64,000 nt of DNA from the NCBI GenBank assembly GCA_033065855.1, contig JAVXUO010002692.1:101573-165572 (forward strand), given 5' to 3'. Origin of the DNA: Escallonia rubra (lineage: Eukaryota > Streptophyta > Magnoliopsida > Escalloniales > Escalloniaceae). The notes under the pieces were generated by a model, which did not search any database, was not told the origin of the DNA, and worked only from the letters and a program-made list of their open reading frames with translations. Below, one piece after another: positions 55,407 to 64,000 of this stretch. Position 1 is the stretch's first letter, and every line of letters begins with the position of its first letter. A program made the position numbers and the translations under genes.

Positions 55407-58400
55407 ATGTCGAACAACACGACCATGAAGTATGCCTGTGAACAATTCGATGGGAAGACGAATTTTGGCATATGGCAGAGCACGGTGAAGGATATCCTTG
55501 TGCAGCAAGGATTGCTCAAGCCTTTGCTGGGGAATAAGCCCGAGTCAATGGACAAGGCGATTGGGAGGAATTACAGGCTAAGGCTGTATCTACGATACGG
55601 TTGAATCTAGCCCCAAAGGTTAAGTACCAGGTTTTGACAGAGACTTCTCCAACAGCTCTGTGGCAGAAATTGGAGAAGATATATATGTCAAAATCTTTGT
55701 CGAATCGGTTATATCTGAAGAAAGATCTGTACCAATTACGGATGGATGAATGTTCAGATCTGGGTGATCATATATCAGAATTTAACCTGTTGGTGTCCCA
55801 ATTGTCGAGTATAGATGTTAAACTCGAGGAGGAAGATCAGGCGATCTTGTTGTTATCTTCGCTTCCAAAATCATATGAGACCTTGAAGACTACGTTGCTT
55901 ATTGGGAAGGAGACATTGCTTGTTGATGATGTTATGTCGGCTCTTATGGACTCGAGCAGAGTTAATGGGACGAGTTCAAGCAGTCAAGGCGAAGGTCTGG
56001 TGGTAAGGTATGAAAATAAGAATGGTCATGGAAGAGGCAGAGGTCGGTCTAAAAGCAGAAATTCTGGACATGGAAATGACAGGTCTAAGTCTCGTGGAAA
56101 GCAGGACAAGTCCAGTATTGAATGCTGGTATTGTAAAGAGATTGGTCACATTGCAAGAAGGTGTCCAGAAAGGAAGGAGAAGAAGAACGGAAAGAAACAT
56201 GTGAACAATGCTAATGTTGCTGAAGAAGATGACAAAAGCAGCGATGGTGATCTCTACTTGGTTTCCTCGGTTGAGCAGCAAGAAGGTAATCTCTTATCAG
56301 TTAGAGACAACAGTTTTTCTACGGAATGGTTTCTTGACTCTGCATGTTCGTTTCATATGTGCCCACATAAGGAATGGTTTGATTGTCTTACTCCATGTGA
56401 CGGTGGTACTGTGTTAATGGGTAATGACGCTGTTTGTAAAGTCATGGGGATAGGTACCATTAAAATTAAAATGTTTGATGGGATTGTGAGAACCCTGGGT
56501 GATGTAAGGTACATACCTGACTTGAAAAAGAATTTGATTTCCTTGGGCACACTTGATTCTATAGATTGTAGTATATCTATAAAAGGTGGAGTCATGAAAG
56601 TCAGCAAAGGTGCGATGGTGATAATGAAAGGTCAGAAAATTGGAAATTTGTATAAACTGATAGGGAACACAGTTATAGGTGGAGCTTCAGTATCAACTCA
56701 TGTAGGTTCTAGCAATGATAACTCTGAGTTATGGCATAAACGGCTGGGACACTTGAGTGAGGGAGGTATGCTGGAACTTCACAAACGCAAGTTGCTGCAG
56801 GGAGTGAAATCATGCAAGCTGGACTTCTGCAAATTTTGTGTGTTTGGGAAGCAGAAACGAGTTAGTTTCAAAGCTGCTTCTCATACTAGTAAAGGAGTTT
56901 TGGACTATGTGCATTCGGATGTTTGGGGACCAATCAGGCATATCTCAAATGGGGGAGCTCGTTACTTTGTTACGTTTATAGATGATTTTTCAATAAAGGT
57001 ATGGGTGTACTTTATGAAGCACAAGTCTGAAGTTTTCAACGTGTTTAAGCAGTGGAAGGCTAGAGTTGAAAATCAGACGGGTAAGAAGCTTAAGTACTTC
57101 AGATCAGATAATGGCATGGAATACAAGGATGAGGAGTTTCTGCAGTTCTGCAAGGATAAGGGTATCATCAGACACTTTTCAGTGAAGAGGACTCCAGAGC
57201 AGAATGGGGTTGCCGAAAGGATGAACAGAACCTTGCTAGAGCGAGCTAGATGCATGAGGTTGAATGCAGATTTGCCTAAGAGTTTCTGGGCTGAAGCTGT
57301 TAACACAGCTTGTTATTTGATCAACCGTTCTCCATCATCTTCCATTAATCACCAAGTTCCCGAGGAGGTATGGTCCGGTAAACAAGTTAATTTTTCTGCA
57401 ATGAGAATTTTTGGTTGTCCTGCGTATGTTCACCTTCAGAATGAAGAACGATCCAAACTTGATCCTAAGTCAAAAGAATGTATATTCCTTGGGTATGAGG
57501 AAGGAGTAAAAGGATACAGGTTATGGGATCCAGTGGCCAAGGAAAGGGTGATCAGTAGAGATGTGGTATTCAATGAAGCACAGATGTTGAATACGAATGC
57601 AACTTCTAGCGAGAGGCAGGGTCACACAGTGGAGATAGCGTTGCATGAGCAAAGGACAAAATCAACTGATGAGTCTACAGATGGATCTACAGATGAGCAG
57701 TCTTTAGAGGATCCAGAGGAGCATCCTAGTGATTCTTGGAATCTAGTCAGAGATAGAGAACCACGTACCAAGAAACCAACTCAGAGGTATGGTTTTGAGG
57801 ACTTGGTCTCATTTGCACTAATCGTTGGAAGTGGAGATCCTACCAGTTACAACGAGGCTGTCAAGGCAGAGGATGGTAACTTGTGGTTGACAGCAATGGA
57901 TGAGGAGATGGAATCTCTACGGAAGAATCAGACTTGGGAATTAGTTAAACTTCCAAAGGGTGTGAAGGCTATTGGATGCAAGTGGATTTACAGGAAAAAG
58001 GAAGATCAGAAGTACAAGGCAAGACTGGTTGCAAAAGGGTATTCTCTAAAGGAGGGAATTGATTACAGTGAGATCTTTTCGCCAGTGGTGAAGCACACTT
58101 CTATAAGATTGATATTGTCCATTGTAGCAGCGCAGAATATGGAGTTGGAGCAGCTTGATGTGAAGACAACTTTCCTTCATGGTGATTTGGAGGAGAGGAT
58201 CTACATGCAGCAACCCGAGGGATTTATTGAACCTGGGAAGAAGGACTATGTGTGTAAGCTGAAAAAGTCCTTATATGGTTTGAAGCAGTCTCCTCGGCAA
58301 TGGTATAAGCGATTCGACACATTCATGGTAACTCATGGTTACTCTCGTTGTGAGTATGATTGTTGTGTGTATTATCGAGTCCTTGATGATGGTTCACTGT

Positions 58401-59387
58401 TGTTGCTCACATTATATGTGGATGATATGTTGATTGCTACGAAGAGTAAGTCTCATATTCTGCACTTGAAGAAATTGTTGAGCAGGGAGTTTGATATGAA
58501 GGATCTTGGTTCTGCCAAAAAGATCCTTGGTATGGAGATTCATAGAGATCGAAAGGCAGGAAAGTTGTGGGTAACTCAGAAAAGTTATGTTGAAAAGGTA
58601 CTGGAGAGGTTTAGTATGCTCAATGCTAAACCAGTTAGTACACCATTGGGAGCTCATTTTCAGTTATCCTCACAACTTTGTCCTAGTACAGAAGAAGATG
58701 TTGAGTATATGTCTCGGGTACCGTATGCAAATGCGGTTGGTTGTCTTATGTATGCCATGGTGTGTACTAGACCTGATATCTCACATGCAGTTAGTATGGT
58801 CAGCAGATATATGGGAAATCCAGGAAAGAAGCATTGGGATGCAGTAAAGTGGATCTTCCGTTATCTAGCAGGTTCGACCAACTCTGGCGTCATGTTTGAT
58901 CGTGATGGGGGCAAAAGGTGAGGTTTCTGGCTTTGTGGATTCTGATTATGCTGGGGACTTGGATTCTAGGAGGTCCACGACTGGATATATTTTTACATTC
59001 TATGGAGGGCCGATATGTTGGAAATCAGTGTTACAGTCTACGACAGCATTGTCAACTACAGAGGCAGAGTACATGGCATTGCCAGAGGCAGCTAAGGAGG
59101 CATTATGGTTAAAAGGACTGGTATAAGAGCTTGGCTTCAAGCAGCGTAGTGTTTTGTTACAGTGTGACAGTCAGAGAGCAATAGATTTGGCAAAGTATCT
59201 GGTTTTCCATGCAAGGACCAAGCATATTGATGTACGTTATCATAGGGTCCGGGAATGGATTAATTCTAAACAAATTGTCGTGCACAAGGTTCACACTAAT
59301 GACAACGCTGCTGATATGCTCACGAAGACAGTCACGACAGAGAAGTTCAAGCATTGCTTGAGCTTGATTCATCTTCTTTCTTGTTGA
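55407..59387 (+). pseudogene. Copia gag-pol polyprotein with three lesions
   Basis: The ATG at 55407 opens gag (KYACEQFDGKTNFGIWQ). A frameshift near 55555-55570 moves it to the long frame 55601-58921 (1106 codons). That frame holds the rest of gag, a CCHC knuckle (CWYCKEIGHIARRC, residues 175-188), protease WFLDSACS (D246), the pre-integrase HxxxH-type finger (H379), integrase core D440, D503, E539, and reverse transcriptase with YVDD (939-942). A second frameshift near 58905 shifts to the RNase H frame (FVDSDYAGDLDSRRSTTGY), and a TAA at 59124 interrupts it before the end at 59387. The order protease-integrase-RT-RNase H is that of Ty1/copia, and the motifs fit the Tnt1-94/Tork lineage. It cannot make a complete polyprotein, though the element might still be moved by helpers. 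Confidence 0.93.
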
Positions 59388-59498
59388 ATTCAAGGTGGAG
59401 TGTATCCCTACCTTTAAAGGGGATGCAAGGTGGAGTACCTGAAGAAGGTACTGAAGGCATACTACACTTTCCTCATGGAGTGGTTTGTTAATACAAGC

Positions 59499-59510
59499 CA
59501 AGGTGGAGAT
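59499..59510 (+). promoter_or_regulatory. Polypurine tract of the copia element
   Basis: CAAGGTGGAGAT immediately before the 3' LTR, as in Tnt1-type elements. Similar CAAGGTGGAG copies lie at about 59391 and 59428. Confidence 0.75.
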
Positions 59511-59896
59511 TGTTGATATATGTCTTGTATTTATGTCCCACGTCGGTTACTCAAAGAAGGTTGCAACTTGACCCTTAGTATATAAGACATCTTGTCCCAC
59601 ATTGCTTGGAGAGAGAAGATCACTGCTTTCTCCAAGTATAAGTAAGGTGTCTTGTGTTGTGTTTAAGGGTAAGAGAGAAGAGTCCTTCTCTGAGTAGGAA
59701 AGAGAGGATAGTCTTTCTTTGGGTAGGCAAAGAAAGAAGAGTCCTTCTTTGAGTAGGAAAACAGCTGAGAGATACACGTGAAAGAGTGTTGTAAATCTGA
59801 CTTGTGCAAAGTGGATTTGAGTTCTCTCATATTTCTTGTGTTTTCATATTTGGTTATCGTGTTTTATACATATTTATCTAGAGCGATTTCGTAACA
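59511..59896 (+). repeat. 3' LTR of the copia element
   Basis: 386 bp. It differs from the 5' LTR by about four substitutions (for example TTTCTTTGGG for TTTCGTTGGG and GTGAAAGAG for GTGAGGGAG). Confidence 0.93.
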
Positions 59897-59901
59897 GTTA
59901 T

Positions 59902-60420
59902 AAATATGCATGAAGAAGAAAGCTTTTTCCCTATATACCCAATTAGGAATAGAGGGTAAGAATAAGAAGCTTACATAGTTCAATTACTTGCCTAGTTACA
60001 CAAATAGAATGTCACCTACATAAGACTAAAAGCATCAAGAAGTAGTATGCAATCGACTGAGAGGAGAAGAAAAGGTACCCAGAAAATCTAAAGGCTTGTG
60101 GAATGGAACAAATGATAAGCCATAGGCTGATAGGAATGATGGTCTGAGTAGGGTGGCATTGCAGGGCCCCAAGACGACAATTTTCTAACGAACAAGTTTA
60201 GGGGTAAATTTTAGATTCAGCTGGAGGAAGAGTATTCCCGGGATGAAATACGTTCAATTGAGACACTGTTGCGTCTTGATGAGTTTGATGGTCATGAGGG
60301 AGTCAAATTAGAATTCAACAGAGATTGGCTTCTCTATGTACGAATTCTGTTGAGATATCTTATATATTAAAACCATGTGTAAACAGAAATTATCTACCCA
60401 AATATAACCAAATCAAAACT
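59902..60420. other. Right flank of the copia element
   Basis: No recognised gene. Together with 54890-54955 it forms the site into which the copia inserted. Confidence 0.4.
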
Positions 60421-60469
60421 TCACATCTTAACTTCAATAGTCAGTAACCATCTCAGATCAACGCCAGGA

Positions 60470-60890
60470 TCAAACAAAACACGCCACAAACACCCTAAAA
60501 TCAAACAGGCCATAGCCCAAGTCATAAAATAGCAAGTACTGGAAAGAAAAAATAGAAGAAGAAACAAAATGGACCAACCAGCTGGATCTCTCCTCAGAAC
60601 CGGCGCTTGGAGAAGAACCACCGGTTGTTGCCGGTTTTAAAGCGCTCCTCGAACCAGGCCTTGACCTCCTTGGCTGTTGTGACCTTCCTGTCAAGCGACT
60701 GGGATTTAGGAGTGGGGAAATCGGAAAGGAGGCTACCGGCGATAAGGAGATGAACTGCAGGCGACGGAGAAAGGGACTGCCGGCGGTGGGAAAAGATACT
60801 CGGGTGATGGAGAGAGGCTCTACCGGAGATGGTGGTGCCTATCACGGTCGCAGGAAGGCGCCGCGGGAGAGAACCAACGGGCGACGGTGA
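60470..60890 (-). other. Possible fragment of a small host gene
   Basis: On the minus strand a C-rich, 5'-UTR-like stretch leads into an open region ending at 60594-60599 with [20 protein letters not shown], then [14 protein letters not shown]. After the stop comes a T-rich stretch resembling a 3' UTR. The composition is more gene-like than the flanks. There is no in-frame ATG: the longest frame begins at GTG (60845). It could be an exon of a spliced gene or a retroposed fragment. The protein is not recognised. Confidence 0.3.
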
Positions 60891-60949
60891 GTGTGTTATG
60901 TGTTCTCTAATTGAGGGTTTTTTTTATCTCTTGTAGTTATAGGAACCCG

Positions 60950-61740
60950 TTTGGACCCGCGGGTCGAGTGACCCAACCCATTCAGACCCTTATTAATTTG
61001 AGCAACCCAATTCTAACCCGCAGGTCGAGTGACCATCATAGTAACAAAATTCGCGATATATTGACGATATTTGCAAATTTATCGCGATAAATTGTTAGAA
61101 GGTCTTAATCGTGTATTTATCACGATTATTTGCGAGATTCGCGAACATCTCACGAATATCGCGAGATTGACGAACTTATCGCGATATATCGCGAGTTGAA
61201 GTTCCGACTCCTTTTTCTAAGATGAAAGAAGGAAAGCTTCGGCCGGTGAGGTTCGAATATCTCCAGCTGTTACCACATCGTTGTGCCATCACACCTCCCC
61301 TTGTTTGTTACATGCTTTTAGCAAAAGTAAATACATATTCTAATAAACCATATGTAATTATAAACCACCAAACATACTTTCTCTTTCATTTTTTTATCCA
61401 TCACTTAAAGAATGGAAAATTTCTTATATTTTTGTTATTTCAGTTACATACTTTACAAAATCTTATACACTTAAAATCTTTGTAACCTAAACGATTAATT
61501 TCCGAATTATTCCCGATTTTCGATACGAATTTTATTATTCCACCGAACTATTACCGATTCAATGACTTAATTCTCCGAATAATTTCCGAATTCATAATTA
61601 TTGTCACTTACCGAATAATTCTCGAATACCGAATTTGTTATTATGGTGACCATCCCACAAGTTTGATTGGGTTGACCTGCAGAGAATAAAAATAAATGGA
61701 TTGGATTGGGTTGTATGGGTTGGGTCATATTTTGCCGGCC
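60950..61740. mobile_element. Decayed hAT-like element with GGGTCGAGTGACCCAACC motifs
   Basis: GACCCGCGGGTCGAGTGACCC and ACCCGCAGGTCGAGTGACC on the left, and GATTGGGTTGACCTGCAG and GGGTTGTATGGGTTGGGTC on the right, are mutually inverted subterminal motifs of the kind found in hAT ends; the right end TATTTTGCCGGCCCCA fits an altered TTTGCC-type TIR. No left TIR or target duplication was found. A 609-bp element splits it. Confidence 0.4.
61037..61645. mobile_element. 609-bp TIR element with 8-bp duplication
   Basis: Ends are CATAGTAACAAAATTCG and, inverted, CATAATAACAAATTCG. The perfect GTGACCAT (61029-61036, 61646-61653) flanks it, fitting hAT (8 bp) better than MULE. The left part is built of TCGCGATA, TATCGCGAG and similar motifs, the right part of CCGAATAATT(C/T)CCGAAT motifs. 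No coding capacity. Confidence 0.78.
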
Positions 61741-62215
61741 CCAGGTAAATGTCAGATGAATAACATCAGTGTACTAGCAAGCCTTACAATGAACTGTTGC
61801 TACGCCTCTTTAGGTATTACTAATTGCTTGCTACAAGTGTTGGCAAGTTCACGCACTTTATGTCACTTTATTACGTAAATTTATTTATTTGTAATTGAAA
61901 GATTTTAAGTGGGGCTGCTGCAACACGTTTAATGTTAGCAATCGAACAAGTATAAAGGAGCTATTAAACAACAAGTTGGATGTATAGATTATTTATTTCC
62001 CTAACAGCTTTATAATCTGCTTGGTCTACATGTGCTGAATCCTATGCCATTCATGTCTGATCCAATAATTTGGGCCACTTTTAGCTGTATTGCCTAAGAA
62101 ATAATCACTTTTGTAGTGCTTTGTTGGAGTGGTTCCCCGCAGTTGTAGGTTGCTTTTATACTATGCTTTTTCACATTTATTCATGATGAAAGCTTTCTTT
62201 CACAAAATTCTTCAG
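61741..62215. other. Intron-like DNA before the TPR-type exon
   Basis: AT-rich with T-runs, ending TTCTTCAG at 62215, a good splice acceptor for the open exon that follows. No further exon could be fixed. Confidence 0.4.
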
Positions 62216-62946
62216 GCCTTACATTAAAGCACATAAAGACCGGGGATAACGTCTCCGTCTCACGAAGGGTGGTGGCCATTTTCCTTACGATGACAATGGC
62301 AGACTTCAGTGACCAGCTATTTGGTTTTCAGGACAATTTGTTTGAGAACTCTGACGGCCGGCTTGAATTTATCGGTAACAATTTTGACGCTTTATGGCCC
62401 GGCGATTGCAAGCCCGGGTTATGGATGAACTCGATATCCAGAATGGGTGTGATATACACTTTAATAGAGAAGAAGAGGTACTCATTCAACAAAGGAAAAA
62501 GAATGGCAATGATGCGATGTTGCGAGAAAGAGACGAAGATATTGAGCTTGTGATACCGCCGGTTTTTTTATTAATGCACGGGGGTTTTGGATGCAAGGGA
62601 GCAGATAGTTGCAAGGGATTTGTACTGGGAAGCTGTTTGTCAAGTGTCTAAGAGAGGGTTGGAGGGGAATGAGGAGATGCTGAAGAGTTGTATTGAGAAG
62701 AATCCTTTTGTTGGAGAGCCTCACGTGGTGTTAAGTCAGATTTATTTGAGTAAAGGAAGGTTTGAGGAAGCAGAGAAAGAAGCTGAGAAAGGGCTGAGGC
62801 TCATGTTGGAGTGGGGGAGTCCTTGGGACAAGAGAACTTCATGGGAAGGATGGATTGCTTGGACCAGGGTTTTGTTGATGAAGGCAAAGGAGAGGTCTTG
62901 GCCACGGAACTCTTGGGGCTTCCTTAGTTTGGGACTTGTGAAGTGA
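62216..62946 (+). pseudogene. TPR-type plant protein, last exon, two frameshifts
   Basis: After the acceptor TTCTTCAG, an open frame gives LKHIKTGDNVSVSRRVVAIF, LTMTMADFSDQLFGF and ALWPGDCKPGLWMNSISRMG. It then shifts near 62458-62466 to FNREEEVLIQQRKKNG and RDEDIELVIPPVF, and shifts again near 62573-62588 to DAREQIVARDLYWEAVC, NPFVGEPHVVLSQIYLSKGR, FEEAEKEAEKGL, and ends GFLSLGLVK with TGA at 62944-62946. Plants have a conserved single-type protein with this layout: an HD-like N-terminal part (DUF6817-type, from memory) followed by TPR-like helices. Function is not established. The second break lies among TTTTTTT and GGGGG runs, where sequence errors are common, so the gene may be less broken than it looks. 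The upstream acceptor argues against a processed retrocopy; upstream exons were not found. Confidence 0.72.
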
Positions 62947-63021
62947 TTTACTAGACTACTTTTGGTGCTAAAATTATTCAGGTTCGAATGTTCAATTTTT
63001 TTTCCATGACATTTTAGTACT

Positions 63022-63055
63022 ACTAGTGGTAAGGCACGTGCATCGCACGTGAACA
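63022..63055 (-). mobile_element. Helitron-type 3' terminus
   Basis: On the minus strand a hairpin CACGTGC-GAT-GCACGTG (63034-63050) is followed by CTTACCA and CTAG (63026-63023), then T. A short GC-rich hairpin about 10 bp before CTRR, inserted between A and T, is the signature of Helitron 3' ends. The body would lie to the right. No rep/helicase frame or 5' TC end is seen. Confidence 0.5.
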
Positions 63056-63744
63056 TTAATGCTTGATAATTATTATTAAAAAAAAGCATGTTGAAGTTGC
63101 TTCGTTCATTCTCAACTTTTTCAAATTTTGTTCTAATAAGTATAATTTAGTGCAATGAGCAAGAATAATATGGTACGCAAATGATTAAATACAACCTTAA
63201 TGTCGTAAGTTGTCGTTAACACCATCAATAGAACATGTGTTATTAGTCTTTGGCTCTGTCTAGTATGTTTTTGTCACTAAAAAGTCATTTAAAACATAGC
63301 ATTTTAGTCTTTAGCTACATTTTCAAACTTATTTTCAAGAACATAAATGTTGTGCAATAAAGAATTCAAAAGCCTCATAATTTAACACTTAATAAAGTCC
63401 GAGCATCATAGAACAAATATACATACTTACTCAGACACAGATTAAGTATAATGCTATGAAGTGGGTATTTAAAAATTAAGAGGAGCTTTATACAAATTGA
63501 AACTTATGCGAATTCAGCAATATAAACAACAAAATGTGTATTTATCATTTAACTGCATTTCCAATTATCATTCAGACCATCAACCGTCTCATAAGTGAGC
63601 TTCATGTATCATATGTCATCAAATGAGAAAAAAAATTCACTGTTCTTAATAAAGTGACCTTGTGCATTAGAAAGTCACCTTGTACATTAGATCGTCCTTT
63701 TCTTCAGATTTTCTTTTTTACTTTAATTAATGAACATTAACATA
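63056..63744. other. AT-rich DNA, possible Helitron body
   Basis: No gene. If the Helitron end at 63023 is real, this belongs to a non-autonomous copy or to its flank. Confidence 0.3.
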
Positions 63745-64000
63745 CAGGGGCGAAGGAAATGGTATATTTATCCTTAACGAGAAAAATATGCCCACCTAAA
63801 ATTTTTAAAAATACTTAAAAGAGATGTATTTTTAGTGACTTCATATGTTAAGCTATATGAAAATTATAAAAATAGTTAAAAAAAAAAAGTCTTTTTAGCC
63901 ATTAAAAATGTTAAACTTACTAAATAAACAAAAGTTAAACGCTTAAAGTCAAGATAAAAAAAATCTCTTATTCTTTATTGTTTTCAAAGTCTCCCTATTT
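63745..64000. mobile_element. hAT-like left end running off the window
   Basis: CAGGGGCGAAGG at 63745 resembles the CAGGGGCGGA TIR of the elements at 5680 and 37629. It is followed by AT-rich DNA to the end. The other terminus and target duplication would lie outside the window. Confidence 0.4.

Larger units (their letters stand above)
54956..59896 (+). mobile_element. Ty1/copia element (Tork/Tnt1-like), full length
   Basis: Two 386-bp LTRs (54956-55341, 59511-59896) start TGTTGATATATGTC and end TTTCGTAACA. The perfect 5-bp duplication GTTAT flanks it (54951-54955, 59897-59901). PBS, gag-pol and a purine-rich stretch are in order. The LTRs differ at about four positions (near 1%), so insertion is recent. 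The coding region has three disabling lesions. Confidence 0.95.

Noticed and set aside
60470-60845. Two minus-strand frames as complete small proteins
   Set aside because: Their first codons are TTG and GTG, not ATG; only a possible exon fragment is kept, at low confidence.
1-64000. A new multi-gene biological system
   Set aside because: The host genes present are single, unrelated and mostly broken. The remaining structure is explained by known transposon classes, apart from the small puzzles listed as findings.

Overview
The window is nuclear DNA of a flowering plant, most likely a eudicot. It is AT-rich and gene-poor. It holds a single-exon BAHD acyltransferase, plant-type Ty3/gypsy and Ty1/copia retrotransposons primed by initiator tRNA-Met, and many hAT and Mutator-like (MULE) elements. 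No rRNA, tRNA, CRISPR array or operon was seen. The species cannot be named from the sequence.

One host gene looks intact: a clade III-type BAHD acyltransferase at 13842-12553 (minus). Three broken host-type genes are recognisable: a GRF-type zinc-finger gene (11421-11760), the last exon of a TPR-type plant gene (62216-62946), and one captured exon of a KH-domain RNA-binding protein gene lying inside a hAT transposon (6142-6230).

Left part (1-12 kb): a copia pol relic, two CACTA-like termini, a MITE, and a 2-kb hAT element (5680-7649) with a perfect 8-bp target duplication that carries the KH exon. Middle part (15-24 kb): a ~0.2-kb tandem array, a long-TIR MULE (17989-19282), and a 2.2-kb GC-rich solo LTR packed with three minisatellites (20622-22865).

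25-39 kb: a decayed hAT transposase (25.2-27.4 kb); then a nest in which an outer hAT (29057-36762) holds a solo LTR (29987-31935) and an inner hAT (31988-36729), whose transposase frame is itself split by another solo LTR (33245-34640); then a small hAT (36801-37629) and a second MULE of the 18-kb family (37904-39189).

40-64 kb: a LINE relic split by a hAT (41323-42599), another hAT (45633-46380), an apparently intact gypsy chromovirus (46942-54098) whose 3' LTR is split by a MULE (52897-54028), a young but disabled copia element (54956-59896), a 0.6-kb TIR element (61037-61645), a Helitron-type 3' end (about 63023) and a hAT-like end running off the window (63745).

The layout is that of a transposon-dense intergenic region around one metabolic gene. 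Target-site duplications let most insertions be ordered in time. I found no clear sign of a new multi-gene system. The most unusual items are the exon-carrying hAT, the three-level nest, the MULE family with telobox-like arrays, and the minisatellite-bearing LTR.
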